A stretch of 64,000 nucleotides of DNA, from the NCBI GenBank assembly GCA_005503335.1, contig SCMQ01000010.1, positions 62,001 to 126,000 of the forward strand, given 5' to 3'. Numbering within the stretch: the stretch's first letter is position 1; each line of letters starts with the position of its first letter. Under the pieces are notes generated by a model. That model did not search any database. It saw only the letters and a list, made by a program, of their open reading frames with translations, and was not told the DNA's origin. Position numbers and translations under genes: made by a program. This stretch comes from Comamonadaceae bacterium 2FH (GTDB lineage Bacteria > Pseudomonadota > Gammaproteobacteria > Burkholderiales > Burkholderiaceae_C). Below, in pieces: positions 18,095 through 27,574 of this stretch.

Positions 18095-19384
18095 AAAAGC
18101 CATGTTCCGGCCGCTGTGCCAACCGATGTTCCGAGCTGCGAGGTGGCCGTGGTCGGCGGTGGTCCGGCCGGCCTGATGGCAGCCGAGCAACTCAGCGCGG
18201 CGGGCGTGTCCGTGCACCTGTTCGACGCCATGCCCTCGGTCGGCCGCAAGTTCCTGCTGGCCGGCAAGGGCGGCATGAACCTCAGTCATTCGGAAGGCGC
18301 CGAGGCCTTCGCCGGGCGCTATGGCGCGCGGCGTGCCGCGATCGCGCCGCTGCTGCAGGACTTCGGCGCGGGCGAACTGCGCGACTGGGCCAAGGGCTTG
18401 GGCATAGAGACCTTCGTCGGCAGCTCGGGCCGCGTGTTCCCCGCAGACATGAAGGCCGCGCCGCTGCTGCGCGCCTGGCTGCAGCGCCTGCGCCATCCGG
18501 TCGCCGGCGGGCCCGGCGTGCAGTTCCACATGCGCCATCGCTGCACCGGCTGGAACGAGGCCGGCGCGCTGCGCTTCGATGCCCCGCAGGGCCCTGTTGC
18601 CGTGCAGGCGCGTGCCACCGTGCTTGCCCTGGGCGGCGGCAGCTGGTCGCGCCTGGGCTCGGACGGCGCCTGGCAGAGCTGGCTGGCCGCGCGCGGCGTG
18701 CCGCTGGCGCCGCTCAAGCCGTCCAACTGCGGCTTCGACGTGGCAGGGCGCGAGGGCGAGGGCTGGACCGCGCATTTCCGCGAGCGCTTCGCCGGTCAGC
18801 CGTTCAAGTCGGTCGCGATACGCCGTCGCGATGCCCAGGGGCAGGCCTGGCAGCGCAAGGGCGAGTTCGTCGCCACCGCGACCGGGGTCGAAGGCAGCCT
18901 GGTCTATGCCTGCTCGGCCGCGCTGCGCGACGCGATCGAGTCGGGTGGCAGCGCAGGTTTCGAGCTCGACCTGCTGCCGGACCGCAGCCCCGAGCAGGTG
19001 CTGGCCGAGCTGCGCCACCCGCGCGGCGCGCGCAGCCTGTCCAGCCACCTCAAGAGCCGGCTCGGCCTCGATGGCATCAAGATGGCCATCCTGCACGAAC
19101 TGCTGCCCAAGGAGGCCCTGGCCCAGCCCGAGGCGCTGGCGGCCGCGATCAAGGGGCTGCCGGTGCGCCTGCGGGCCCCGCGTCCCATCGACGAGGCCAT
19201 CAGCAGTGCCGGCGGTGTGCCCTTCGAGGCCCTTGACGAGCAACTCATGCTCAAGGCCCTGCCAGGCGTGTTCTGTGCCGGCGAGATGCTGGACTGGGAG
19301 GCGCCGACCGGCGGCTACCTGCTGACCGCCTGTTTCGCCAGCGGCGTGCGGGCGGGCCGGGGCGTGCTGCAGCGCCTGCGCTGA
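18080..19384 (+). CDS. BaiN/HI0933-like FAD-dependent flavoprotein
   Basis: A 434-residue member of the HI0933/TIGR03862 flavoprotein group. The dinucleotide-binding motif VAVVGGGPAGLMAAEQL lies near residues 22-38, followed by the family stretch GRKFLLAGKGGMNLSHSE. A second FAD-contact region near the C-terminus reads CAGEMLDWEAPTGGYLL. The physiological substrate of these proteins is generally unknown. The start is uncertain because a palindrome covers the ATG; the first ~20 residues are not conserved in character. A short intergenic gap separates it from the next + strand gene. Confidence 0.85.
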   Translation: MTVIAKSHVPAAVPTDVPSCEVAVVGGGPAGLMAAEQLSAAGVSVHLFDAMPSVGRKFLLAGKGGMNLSHSEGAEAFAGRYGARRAAIAPLLQDFGAGELRDWAKGLGIETFVGSSGRVFPADMKAAPLLRAWLQRLRHPVAGGPGVQFHMRHRCTGWNEAGALRFDAPQGPVAVQARATVLALGGGSWSRLGSDGAWQSWLAARGVPLAPLKPSNCGFDVAGREGEGWTAHFRERFAGQPFKSVAIRRRDAQGQAWQRKGEFVATATGVEGSLVYACSAALRDAIESGGSAGFELDLLPDRSPEQVLAELRHPRGARSLSSHLKSRLGLDGIKMAILHELLPKEALAQPEALAAAIKGLPVRLRAPRPIDEAISSAGGVPFEALDEQLMLKALPGVFCAGEMLDWEAPTGGYLLTACFASGVRAGRGVLQRLR

Positions 19385-19468
19385 CGCGGCCTGCGCCAGC
19401 GCGCGGGATGACGTCGCGGCGGTCCTGGCCTATGCTTGGCTCAGGGTGCGACAAGCGAGGGATGCCCG

Positions 19469-20320
19469 ATGAAGCTGCTGACCTGGAACATCCAATGGGG
19501 GCGCGGGGCCGACGGCCGGGTGGACCTGGACCGCATTGTGGACCATGCCCTGCGGCTGGCCGATGCCGACGTGCTGTGCCTGCAGGAGGTGTCTTCTGCC
19601 TACCCCGAGTTGCCGGGCTGCGACGGCAGCAACCAGTTCCGTGGCCTGGCCGACCGGCTGCCCGGCTACACCGCGTTCGACGGCGTGGCGACCGACACGC
19701 CACATCCCGGCGGCGGCCGGCGCGCCTTCGGCAACATGATCCTCTCGCGCTACCCGGTGCTGCAGGTGTTTCGCCACCTGCTGCCCTGGCCGGCCGATGC
19801 GGGCGTGCCCAGCATGCAGCGCATCGCGCTGGAGGCTACGCTGGACACGCCGGGTGGGGCGGTGCGCGTGACCACGACCCATCTGGAGTACTACTCGCCG
19901 AACCAGCGTGCGGCCCAGGTCGAGCGCCTGCGCGAACTGCACCGCGAGGCCGTGGCGCAGGCGGGCTGCCAGCGGCCCGGTGAGCTCCGCGAAGGGGCCT
20001 TTGCCTTCGTGCCGCGCGCGGCCGCCTCGGTGCTGGCCGGCGACTTCAACTGCCTGCCGGAATCGCAAGACCGGACGCGGCTGCTGGCGCCGTTCGACGA
20101 CGCCACGCCCGCCTACCGCGACGCCTGGGAGCTGGTTCATCCCGGGCAGGCGCATGCGCCGACCGTGGGGCTCTACGACAAGCGGCAGTGGCCGGGCGCG
20201 CCGTTCACCTTCGACTTCGTCCTCGTCAGCTGCGACCTGGCCGATCGCGTGCGCGAGCTGCGGGTGGACACCGCCAGCGACGCCTCGGACCACCAGCCGA
20301 TGCTGCTGGTGCTGGACTGA
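19469..20320 (+). CDS. Endonuclease/exonuclease/phosphatase-fold hydrolase
   Basis: A 283-residue EEP-superfamily enzyme. Metal-binding and catalytic landmarks are MKLLTWNIQWG at the start (Asn8), CLQEVSSAYP (Glu), the central THLEYYS histidine, AGDFNCLPES and the C-terminal SDHQPML. Family members cleave phosphodiester or phosphomonoester bonds in nucleic acids or lipids; the substrate here is not predictable. The ATG at 19469 directly precedes the conserved LTWNIQ. It is convergent with the DUF2789 gene. Confidence 0.85.
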   Translation: MKLLTWNIQWGRGADGRVDLDRIVDHALRLADADVLCLQEVSSAYPELPGCDGSNQFRGLADRLPGYTAFDGVATDTPHPGGGRRAFGNMILSRYPVLQVFRHLLPWPADAGVPSMQRIALEATLDTPGGAVRVTTTHLEYYSPNQRAAQVERLRELHREAVAQAGCQRPGELREGAFAFVPRAAASVLAGDFNCLPESQDRTRLLAPFDDATPAYRDAWELVHPGQAHAPTVGLYDKRQWPGAPFTFDFVLVSCDLADRVRELRVDTASDASDHQPMLLVLD

Positions 20321-20341
20321 GGTGCTGTCGCCGCTGCCCGA

Positions 20342-20578
20342 TCAGCGCTGCTGACTCAGCAACATGGCGAGCTCGTCGGCGGCCTCGGCCCAGTCGGAAT
20401 CGTCGGCGATGGCCTCGCCCAGAAAGGCCGCCTGGGCGGCGTTCCAGAACGGCGCCTCGGCCAGTGCGGTACCCCCTTCCAGGCGGTGGCTGGCGAGGAA
20501 CTCGTCGATGGCGCGAGGCTCGCCGGCCAGGCCCAACTGGCGAAACAGGCCGCTCAGATCGTGCTTGCTGGTATCCAT
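20342..20578 (-). CDS. DUF2789 family protein
   Basis: A 78-residue acidic helical protein. Family landmarks are MDTSKHDLSGLFRQLGL, APFWNAAQAAFLGEAI and DWAEAADELAMLL. No function is established for DUF2789. A GGAG ribosome-binding site precedes the start. The neighbouring genes on both sides are on the other strand. Confidence 0.8.
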   Translation of the reverse strand: MDTSKHDLSGLFRQLGLAGEPRAIDEFLASHRLEGGTALAEAPFWNAAQAAFLGEAIADDSDWAEAADELAMLLSQQR

Positions 20579-20680
20579 GACTGGACTCCTTCGATGGGGG
20601 GAGGGCTGAAGCGATTGGTCCCCAGTTTAGCGGGCTCTGGTGCCCGCGGGAAACCGGTGTCTGCGTGCGAAGATGGGGCC

Positions 20681-21211
20681 ATGAGCGAGGCTGTTCCCCA
20701 CACTTCGGCTTCGGTACGATTGTTTCTGGCGCTGTGGCCCGACACGCAGGTGCGCCAGGCCCTGGTGCGCAGCCGCGAGGCCTGGGTCTGGCCTGCGGGC
20801 GCGGCGCTGGTGCGACCCCATAGCCTGCACCTGACCCTGCATTTCCTCGGCTCAGTCCCGGTGGCGCGACTGCCGCAGCTGCGGGCCGGCCTGGCCGTGG
20901 CCTTGCAGCCGTTCAGCCTGGGCCTGGACCGCCCTGCGCTGTGGCCACGCGGCATCGCGGTGCTGCAGGCCGAGCAGCTGCCTGCCGGGCTGCTGGAGCT
21001 GCATCAGGCGCTGGGTCAGGCACTGCAGAGGCTCGGACTGCCGACCGAGCAGCGTGCCCTCAGGCCCCATGTCACGCTGGCGCGCCGCGCCGGCCGGGCC
21101 CTGCTCCCGGCCGGGTCGCAGCGCATCGACTGGCCGGTGCAGGGCTATGCGCTGGTGGCGTCCATGCCCGACCTGCCAGGACGCTATCGGCTGCTGGAAC
21201 GCTATGGCTGA
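20681..21211 (+). CDS. thpR: RNA 2',3'-cyclic phosphodiesterase (LigT-like)
   Basis: A 176-residue member of the 2H phosphoesterase superfamily. The two HxT/S motifs are HLTLHFLG near residue 50 and HVTLARRAG near residue 130. These enzymes open 2',3'-cyclic phosphates or ligate tRNA halves in vitro. The ATG at 20681 follows a GGGG stretch. It is flanked by unrelated small genes, so its role here is not informed by context. Confidence 0.88.
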   Translation: MSEAVPHTSASVRLFLALWPDTQVRQALVRSREAWVWPAGAALVRPHSLHLTLHFLGSVPVARLPQLRAGLAVALQPFSLGLDRPALWPRGIAVLQAEQLPAGLLELHQALGQALQRLGLPTEQRALRPHVTLARRAGRALLPAGSQRIDWPVQGYALVASMPDLPGRYRLLERYG

Positions 21212-21377
21212 GGCCTGGTGGGCCGGGCAGCTGCCTTGAAGTTGTCCAAGGACGGCGGGGACAATGCTGTGGACAATCCGTGTCCCATCCGTGAATGCAG
21301 GCGTTAAGTTATTGTTTTTAATGGAAGTTCTTTAGACTGCTGATCTTTTGTGCAGTGGTTAACTCGGCGCGGCTGGC

Positions 21378-21587
21378 TCACGCGTAGGTCATGCCGGCGC
21401 CTTGGTGAAGAGCCGGTTGCGGCGACGCGATCGGCATCTGCGGCAGGTCCAGTCCTTCGTCGGACGCCAACTGGCGCTGGCAGAGGTCGAGTTCCTGTCT
21501 GAGCTGTATCACCGTGGCGTCGTCCGAGCCATAGCGGGCCAGCATCTTTTGGTAAAGACGGTCGAGGTTGTTGACGGTGCGCTTCAT
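21378..21587 (-). CDS. Small hypothetical protein
   Basis: A 69-residue protein beginning MKRTVNNLDRLYQKMLARYG, with a predicted helical N-terminal half and a Pro/Gln-rich tail. A good AGAGGAAA ribosome-binding site and an AT-rich promoter-like region (21590-21630) precede it, which supports expression. No family is recognised. It could be a small regulatory or structural protein. Confidence 0.55.
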   Translation of the reverse strand: MKRTVNNLDRLYQKMLARYGSDDATVIQLRQELDLCQRQLASDEGLDLPQMPIASPQPALHQGAGMTYA

Positions 21588-21930
21588 AGGGTTTCCTCTA
21601 TTGAAATTACCAAATTTGTAAATTTTACGTTTTCGGCGCGCAAAAACTTGATCGCGGATGAAACTTCGGTGATGGCTTCGGCTGTGTCTGATGGCGCGCG
21701 CCTGTACAGAGCAGCAAGCTCGATTGATAGACGATGCCTGTGCGAACGTCAATGGCCGTGCCGCAATAATTTGCGGGCGATCAAGGCGTTGGAAGGGCTG
21801 CCGGATTTGGCGAACGCGTAACCTTGGCCGGGGCCAAGTCTTTCGTCCGGGGATCGCTGCCCGAGGATGAGGGCTTGTGGAAATGGCCCATGGCGCCGTC
21901 TCTCTTGAGCGGGCCATGTCCTAGGAATGA
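21588..21930. other. Intergenic region between a small gene and ffs
   Basis: The left part (21590-21640) is AT-rich and probably holds the promoter of the leftward small gene. I see no convincing gene, repeat or terminator in the rest; open frames here lack ribosome-binding sites, and one runs into the SRP RNA. Confidence 0.5.
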
Positions 21931-21933
21931 GGT

Positions 21934-22029
21934 TGACGAGCCTTGACCCCGGCACTGACTCCACAGTTAGGGCTGCTTGGTTCCCCACCTGACCCGGTTG
22001 GCCGCTTCACCATGCGGGAAGGCCCGTCA
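21934..22029 (-). ncRNA. ffs: Signal recognition particle RNA (4.5S)
   Basis: The minus strand contains the SRP RNA apical core: GGTCAGG, a short internal loop, then AAGCAGCC, matching the Ffh-binding domain of bacterial 4.5S RNA. The ends pair: GACGGGCCTT (5') with AAGGCTCGTC (3') with one G-U pair. TACAAT at 22036-22041 is a good -10 placed about 7 nt before the 5' end. The roughly 96-nt length is normal for a minimal SRP RNA. It is divergent from dnaX, a known location for ffs in proteobacteria. Exact ends are estimated. Confidence 0.85.
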
Positions 22030-22085
22030 GCCGCCATTGTAGGCGATGCGCAATCCCGTCGGCGCAGCCCCTTAGAATCGGCCGG

Positions 22086-23930
22086 ATGTCCTACCTCGTG
22101 CTCGCCCGCAAGTACCGCCCCCGGAATTTCACCGAGATGGTGGGGCAGGAGCATGTGGTGCAGGCGCTCACGAACGCCTTGACGCAGCAGCGGCTGCACC
22201 ATGCCTACCTGTTCACCGGCACGCGCGGCGTCGGCAAGACCACGGTGTCGCGCATCCTGGCCAAGTCGCTGAACTGCCAGGGGCCCGACGGGCAGGGCGG
22301 CATCACGGCCACGCCCTGCGGGGTCTGCCAGGCTTGCGGCGACATCGACGCCGGCCGCTTCGTCGACTACACCGAGCTCGACGCCGCCTCCAACCGCGGC
22401 GTGGACGAGGTCCAGGGCCTGCTCGAGCAGGCGGTCTACAAGCCGGTGCAGGGGCGCTTCAAGGTCTTCATGATCGACGAAGTGCATATGCTCACGAACA
22501 CGGCGTTCAACGCCATGCTCAAGACGCTGGAGGAGCCGCCCGAGTACCTCAAGTTCGTGCTCGCGACCACCGACCCGCAGAAAGTGCCGGTGACCGTGCT
22601 CTCACGCTGCCTGCAGTTCAACCTGCGGCCGATGGCGCCCGAAACCGTGCTGGAGCACCTGACGCGCGTGCTGGCCACCGAGAGCGTGCCGGCCGAGGCG
22701 GGGGCGCTGCGCCTGCTGGCGCGCGCGGCGCGCGGCTCCATGCGCGATGCCCTGTCGCTGACCGACCAGGCGATCGCCTTCGGCGGCGGGCAGCTGCAGG
22801 AGGCCGCCGTGCGCCAGATGCTGGGCAGCGCCGACCGCGGCCATGTGCTTCGTCTGATCGATGCGCTGGCGCGCGGCGATGGCAAGTCCGTGGTCGAGAC
22901 CTCCGAGACGCTGCGCCTGAACGGCCTGAGTGCTGCCGCGACGCTGGAGGACATGGCCATGGTGCTGCAGCGCATGGCGGTGTGCCAGGCCGTGCCCGGC
23001 ATGGCGGTGGGCGAGCAGGACCCCGAAGCGGTGGAGACCGCGCGCCTGGCCGCGCTCATGCCGGCCGACGAGACCCAGCTGCTCTACAGCCTGTGCCTGC
23101 ACGGCCGTGGCGAGCTGGGCCTGGCGCCCGACGAATACGCGGCGCTGACCATGGTGCTGCTGCGCCTGCTGGCCTTCAAGCCCGGCGTCTTTCCGGGCAG
23201 CGTGGCGGAAAAAAAAACTCTGAAACCGGCGCCTGAGGCACCGGCGGCTGTCCCCGAGGCTGCGCCCGTCGCGCCCGAGCCGGCGCCCGCTGCCTCGCAA
23301 GCTGCCGTGCCGGTGCGCGACCTGGAGCAGGCGCCGGCAGTGCTGCTGCCTGCGGCTGCGTCAGTGCAGGCCGTGGAGCAAGCCCCGGTGGCGGCCGAGG
23401 ATCGGCCGCCACAGCATCCCCGGGCACTGGTTCCCGCTGCCGGCTGGGTGGCCATGCCGGTGCGCGACCAGGGCGAGCCCAGCGCCCGCACCGAGGCGCG
23501 CCGCGAGACCGTCGGTGGGACGCCCGCCGGTGGCAGCCTGGTGCCCACCGATGAAGGCGACTTCTGGCATGAGTTGGTGCAGCAGCTGATCGCGCAGGAG
23601 GCCATCGCGGCGCTGGTGCGCGAACTCGCGCTGCAATCGCAGCTGGTGGCGCGCGACGCGGACCATTGGCTGCTGCGCGTCGAGCGCGAGTCGCTGAACC
23701 AGGCCACGGCGCGCGAGCGGCTGCAGGGGGCGCTCACGGGCGCGGGCCACGCCGTGCGGCTGGCGGTCGAGATCGGGCCGGTGCACGACAGCCCGGCGCG
23801 CCGCAACGCGGCCGCCGCCGCCGAACGCCAGCGGCAGGCCGAGGCGCTGATCCACGGCGACCCCTTCGTGCAGGCCATGCTGCGCGACTTTGGCGCGAAA
23901 ATCGTGCCTGGCAGCATCAAGCCGCTCTAA
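22086..23930 (+). CDS. dnaX: DNA polymerase III subunits tau and gamma
   Basis: A 614-residue clamp-loader ATPase (tau). The Walker A is [17 protein letters not shown], a zinc-binding cluster is [13 protein letters not shown], the Walker B region is [12 protein letters not shown], and the sensor 1 segment is [18 protein letters not shown] Pro/Ala-rich linker follows residue ~380, then the C-terminal domain that binds DnaB and polymerase. An A9 run at 23209-23217 lets a -1 slip give a 383-residue gamma form (see separate feature). ybaB and recR follow, a conserved order. Confidence 0.96.
   Translation: MSYLVLARKYRPRNFTEMVGQEHVVQALTNALTQQRLHHAYLFTGTRGVGKTTVSRILAKSLNCQGPDGQGGITATPCGVCQACGDIDAGRFVDYTELDAASNRGVDEVQGLLEQAVYKPVQGRFKVFMIDEVHMLTNTAFNAMLKTLEEPPEYLKFVLATTDPQKVPVTVLSRCLQFNLRPMAPETVLEHLTRVLATESVPAEAGALRLLARAARGSMRDALSLTDQAIAFGGGQLQEAAVRQMLGSADRGHVLRLIDALARGDGKSVVETSETLRLNGLSAAATLEDMAMVLQRMAVCQAVPGMAVGEQDPEAVETARLAALMPADETQLLYSLCLHGRGELGLAPDEYAALTMVLLRLLAFKPGVFPGSVAEKKTLKPAPEAPAAVPEAAPVAPEPAPAASQAAVPVRDLEQAPAVLLPAAASVQAVEQAPVAAEDRPPQHPRALVPAAGWVAMPVRDQGEPSARTEARRETVGGTPAGGSLVPTDEGDFWHELVQQLIAQEAIAALVRELALQSQLVARDADHWLLRVERESLNQATARERLQGALTGAGHAVRLAVEIGPVHDSPARRNAAAAAERQRQAEALIHGDPFVQAMLRDFGAKIVPGSIKPL
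23209..23244 (+). promoter_or_regulatory. dnaX slippage and frameshift element
   Basis: Nine A residues (23209-23217) are read in frame as GAA AAA AAA ACT. A -1 slip after codon 377 gives N-S-E-T-G-A and a TGA at 23234-23236. Eight nt downstream of the run, CCGGCGCC (23226-23233) pairs with GGCACCGG (23237-23244) with one mismatch around a 3-nt loop. Slippery run plus spacer plus hairpin matches known dnaX frameshift signals, and A9 also permits transcriptional slippage. Confidence 0.75.
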
Positions 23931-23973
23931 GAACAAGTTCTCACCTCCCGTTCAAGATTCCAAAGGAAACACC

Positions 23974-24306
23974 ATGTTCAACAAAGGACAACTCGCCGGC
24001 CTGATGAAGCAGGCCCAGGCCATGCAGGACAACCTCAAGAAAGCCCAGGAAGAGCTGGCCCTGATCGAGGTCGAGGGCGAGTCCGGCGCCGGTCTGGTCA
24101 AGGTGCTGATGACCTGCAAGCACGACGTCAAGCGCGTCACCATCGACCCCAGCCTGCTGGCCGACGACAAGGACATGCTGGAGGACCTGGTGGCCGCGGC
24201 CTTCAACGCCGCCGTGCGCAAGGCCGAGGAAACCTCGCAGGAGAAGATGGGCAAGCTCACGGCCGGCATGCCAGGCCTGCCCGGCGGGATGAAATTCCCT
24301 TTCTGA
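23974..24306 (+). CDS. ybaB: YbaB/EbfC nucleoid-associated protein
   Basis: A 110-residue DNA-binding protein beginning [20 protein letters not shown], with the helix-strand-helix pattern of YbaB/EbfC and a Gly/Met/Pro-rich end. These dimers bind DNA and affect nucleoid structure. AAAGGA upstream is the ribosome-binding site. It sits between dnaX and recR, the typical recombination-replication cluster. Confidence 0.95.
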   Translation: MFNKGQLAGLMKQAQAMQDNLKKAQEELALIEVEGESGAGLVKVLMTCKHDVKRVTIDPSLLADDKDMLEDLVAAAFNAAVRKAEETSQEKMGKLTAGMPGLPGGMKFPF

Positions 24307-24318
24307 TCTTTCTGATTC

Positions 24319-24909
24319 GTGTCCGACACCCACTCGCTCGACGCGCTGGTGCAGGCGCTGCGGCGCCTGCCCGGCGTCGGCGTGAAGTCGGCCTCGCGCA
24401 TGGCCTTTCACCTGCTGCAGCACGACCGCGAGGGGGCGCTCGCGCTGTCGCGCGCGCTGCAGGCAGCGGTGGACGGCGTCCGCCACTGCACCCTGTGCCA
24501 CACCTTCACCGAGGCCGAAGTCTGCGACACCTGCCGCGATCCGCGGCGTGACCGCAGCAAGCTCTGCGTGGTGGAAACGCCGGCCGACCAGTCGGCCGTG
24601 GAGCGCACGGCGGCCTTCCGCGGCCTGTATTTCGTGCTGATGGGCAAGCTCAGCCCGCTGGACGGCATAGGCCCGCGCGAGATCGGCCTGCAGCGGCTGT
24701 TCGAGCGCGCCACCGACGGCGTGGTCGAGGAGGTGATCCTGGCCACCAACTTCACGGCCGAGGGCGAGGCCACGGCGCATGTGATCGGCGAGGCGCTGAA
24801 GGCGCGCGGCCTCAGGGTCACGCGGCTGGCGCGCGGCGTGCCGGCGGGCAGCGAACTCGAGTACGTGGACCTGGGCACCATCGCCCATGCCATGGTGGAC
24901 CGGCGCTGA
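24319..24909 (+). CDS. recR: Recombination protein RecR
   Basis: A 196-residue protein of the RecFOR pathway that helps load RecA at gaps. It has an N-terminal helix-hairpin-helix ([20 protein letters not shown]), a C4 zinc motif (CTLCHTF then CDTC) and a Toprim domain beginning [14 protein letters not shown]. The start is GTG at 24319, since no ATG precedes the conserved helix-hairpin-helix. It is likely co-transcribed with ybaB, 12 bp upstream. Confidence 0.96.
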   Translation: MSDTHSLDALVQALRRLPGVGVKSASRMAFHLLQHDREGALALSRALQAAVDGVRHCTLCHTFTEAEVCDTCRDPRRDRSKLCVVETPADQSAVERTAAFRGLYFVLMGKLSPLDGIGPREIGLQRLFERATDGVVEEVILATNFTAEGEATAHVIGEALKARGLRVTRLARGVPAGSELEYVDLGTIAHAMVDRR

Positions 24910-25338
24910 GGCCTGGGCCAAATACTGAAATACTGTTCAGGTACGAAGCACGGGCACCGGCTGATGTCCCTGATCGAGTAAAGCGCCACGATGGCGAACA
25001 TTGAAGTTGCTCATCTTGCGCATGACGCTGCGTGGGTTGAGGCGGCCGCGACTGCTGACGCAGCACCCGCGCGCTATCTCGGCCAGCAGCGCGTCGCGCC
25101 GGGCAGGCAGGCGCTCTAGTCCTCCCAGAGCAGGCGGCCCGGCAGCTCCGCGCGCGTGGCCGCGCAGATGCCCAGCGCCTCCTCGCGCGCCAGCGCGAAC
25201 TCCAGCCAGTGCTTCATGCCCCGCGGTCGATGGCCTGTCGTCGCGCGGACAGGGGGCGAAGTGGTCCTGTTCTTGAATTCGGCGGTACTCGGGACTAACG
25301 TCAAACAGTTCAGCCCGGACAGAAGAGGGGGTTTCCAA
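24910..25338. other. Intergenic region upstream of the subtilisin gene
   Basis: No convincing gene. A 33-codon minus-strand frame (25116-25217, starting MKHWLEFALAREEALG) looks protein-like, and its reading continues in another frame towards 24940, so it may be the remnant of a small decayed gene. The right end should hold the promoter of the peptidase; no clear -35/-10 is seen. Confidence 0.35.
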
Positions 25339-27399
25339 ATGCGCAATCTTGCCGCGATCATGGGTCTGGCGCTCATCGCCTGCGCCACGGCGGCAGCGCC
25401 GCTGCCCGAATCGTCCCGCCCCGCGCCCGGCAGCCAGGCGGCCCGGCCCGCCTACCTGATGGATCGGGACGGCGACCGGGTGTCGGACGGCCTGCAGGCC
25501 GCCATCGCGGCCGCCCGCCCGGGCGAGCAGTTCCGCGTCGTCGTCACCTACAAGGACAGAGGGCCGGGCAAGGCCGACGCCGCGCGCCGGGCCGTGGGCT
25601 TCTTCACGCTGCACCGCGAGTTCAGCCTCATCCCCGGCTTTGCCGCGACCATGACCGGGGCCCAGATCCGGGCGCTGGCCCTGCAGGCCGGGGTGTTGCG
25701 CATCGAGGAGGATTTCCGCGTCTCGACCCAGCTCGACGCTGCCCGCGCCGACTTCGGCACGGATGCGGCACGCAGCAGCTACGGGGTGAGCGGCGCCGGC
25801 GTGGCGGGCTGCATCGTCGATACCGGTGTCGACCCGAACCACGAGCAGATGGGCCATGTGGCGGACCCGTTCTTCGACGCGGTCAAGGGGCTGGCGGCGG
25901 CATACGACGACCATGGCCATGGCACCCATGTCGCGTCGATCGCGTTCGGCGACGGCACGGGCGGGAACGGTGCTGCGACTTACCGGGGCGTGGCACCCGA
26001 CGCAACGATCTACGCCGCCAAGGTGCTGGACCAGTCGGGTTCGGGCCCCGAGAGCGACGTGATCGCCGGCATCGAGTGGTGTGCGAACCAGCCTGCCGTG
26101 CGCATCATCTCGATGAGCCTGGGCACCGGCACGCCCTCGGACGGCAAGGACGCGCTGAGCCAGGCCGCCAATGCGGCCGTGGACAAGGGCAAGGTGGTCG
26201 TGGTGGCGGCAGGCAACTCGGGCGACGATCAGGGCACGGTGGGCTCGCCTGGTGCGGCGGCCAAGGCCATCACGGTCGGCGCCTGTGCCGAGTGGTCGGC
26301 CCCGGCGGGTGCGCCCAACCACTCGGACGGGGTGTACCTGACGCCGTTCTCCAGCCGCGGGCCGACGGTGGACAACCGCATCAAGCCCGATGTCTGCGCC
26401 CCGGGCCTGAGCATCACGGCGGCGCGGGTCGGCACGGTCAACGGTTACATCACCTACAGCGGCACCTCGATGGCCACGCCCTTCGTGGCCGGCGCCGTTG
26501 CCCTGGCCTTGCAGGCGAGCCCCGGGCTGTCGCCTGATGCCGTGCGGCTGGCCCTCGAGTCCACGGCACAGGACCGCGGCCCAGCGGGCAAGGACAACGA
26601 CTGGGGCGCCGGGCTGGTCGATGTCCACGCCTTCGTGGCCAGCGCCAAGGGCGCTGCCGCGGCGTCGACGGCCTTTCCGAGCTACCGGCGCCTGTCCGGC
26701 AACGTGCCGAACCACGGCCTCTGGTCCTATCCGTTCACGCTGGGCGAGTTGGAGCTCCAGGTCCCGATCGGCGCCACGATCACGATAGACGGCAAAGCAG
26801 TGTGCATCCTGCCCTTCCTGGGCTCATGCCTGGCTGCCCAGTGGGACCCCGACCTCGACGCCAGGCTGGTGGACCCCAGGGGCGTGACCCTGGCCGACAG
26901 CCTCTGCGCAGCCGACACCGAATGCGGCGGCATCGGCCGCCAGGAAACCCTGCACGCCATGCCCACCGCGGCGGGCACCTACACCATCTACGTCAACCCC
27001 TCCGAGGACAGCGTGAACCTGGGCAAGGGCGGCAGCTTCTTTGTCGAGCTGTCGACGGGGCCGGTCGCGGGTGTTGCAGGCAATCCTTCAACGATGCACG
27101 TGGGAAGCCTGACCACCACAGTCCGAACTGTCGGCAAGACTGGCTGGACCGCAACCGTCACGATCTCGGTGCACGACACGAGCCATAGCGCTGTCCCGAA
27201 CGCCGGGGTCAGTGGTGTGTGGAGCGGCAACTACAGCGGCAATTCGTCGTGTACGACCAATTCCAAAGGCCAGTGCAGCGTGAGCAGCGGCACCGTACCC
27301 AGGCGCGGAAGTGTGACCTTCACCGTGAGCAATCTCACTGGCGCTCTTGCTTATGAACCGAGCAGCAACGAAATTTCGAGCGTCACAGTGTCGAAGTAG
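25339..27399 (+). CDS. Secreted subtilisin-like serine peptidase (S8)
   Basis: A 686-residue exported protease. The leader is short and hydrophobic, with a possible lipobox LIAC ending at Cys15 or signal peptidase I cleavage after ATAAA. Residues ~65-130 resemble an I9 propeptide. The catalytic triad is complete: Asp161 (CIVDTGVDPN), His194 (GHGTHVAS) and Ser377 (GTSMATPFVAG), with the oxyanion Asn in VVAAGNSGDD. A beta-rich region (~460-590) and a final Ig-like domain (~595-686, with GNYSGNSSCTTNSKGQC) follow. It is probably self-processed outside the cytoplasm. No partner genes are adjacent. Confidence 0.9.
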   Translation: MRNLAAIMGLALIACATAAAPLPESSRPAPGSQAARPAYLMDRDGDRVSDGLQAAIAAARPGEQFRVVVTYKDRGPGKADAARRAVGFFTLHREFSLIPGFAATMTGAQIRALALQAGVLRIEEDFRVSTQLDAARADFGTDAARSSYGVSGAGVAGCIVDTGVDPNHEQMGHVADPFFDAVKGLAAAYDDHGHGTHVASIAFGDGTGGNGAATYRGVAPDATIYAAKVLDQSGSGPESDVIAGIEWCANQPAVRIISMSLGTGTPSDGKDALSQAANAAVDKGKVVVVAAGNSGDDQGTVGSPGAAAKAITVGACAEWSAPAGAPNHSDGVYLTPFSSRGPTVDNRIKPDVCAPGLSITAARVGTVNGYITYSGTSMATPFVAGAVALALQASPGLSPDAVRLALESTAQDRGPAGKDNDWGAGLVDVHAFVASAKGAAAASTAFPSYRRLSGNVPNHGLWSYPFTLGELELQVPIGATITIDGKAVCILPFLGSCLAAQWDPDLDARLVDPRGVTLADSLCAADTECGGIGRQETLHAMPTAAGTYTIYVNPSEDSVNLGKGGSFFVELSTGPVAGVAGNPSTMHVGSLTTTVRTVGKTGWTATVTISVHDTSHSAVPNAGVSGVWSGNYSGNSSCTTNSKGQCSVSSGTVPRRGSVTFTVSNLTGALAYEPSSNEISSVTVSK

Positions 27400-27425
27400 T
27401 GAGCGCAAGCGGCGAGGTCGCCAAG

Positions 27426-27455
27426 CAAAAAGGCCGACTGCGAGCAGTCGGCCTT
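27426..27455 (-). terminator. Terminator downstream of tRNA-Ala
   Basis: On the minus strand AAGGCCGACTG pairs perfectly with CAGTCGGCCTT around a 4-nt loop and runs into TTTTTG. It lies 10 bp past the tRNA 3' end. Confidence 0.85.
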
Positions 27456-27464
27456 CGATGTTTG

Positions 27465-27540
<76 letters not shown>

Positions 27541-27574
27541 ACAAGAAGCCGCATTGTAGCAGCCTGAAAAACCC

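Noticed and set aside
21749-21988. 79-codon minus-strand open frame
   Set aside because: It begins inside the SRP RNA gene, has no ribosome-binding site and no family character.
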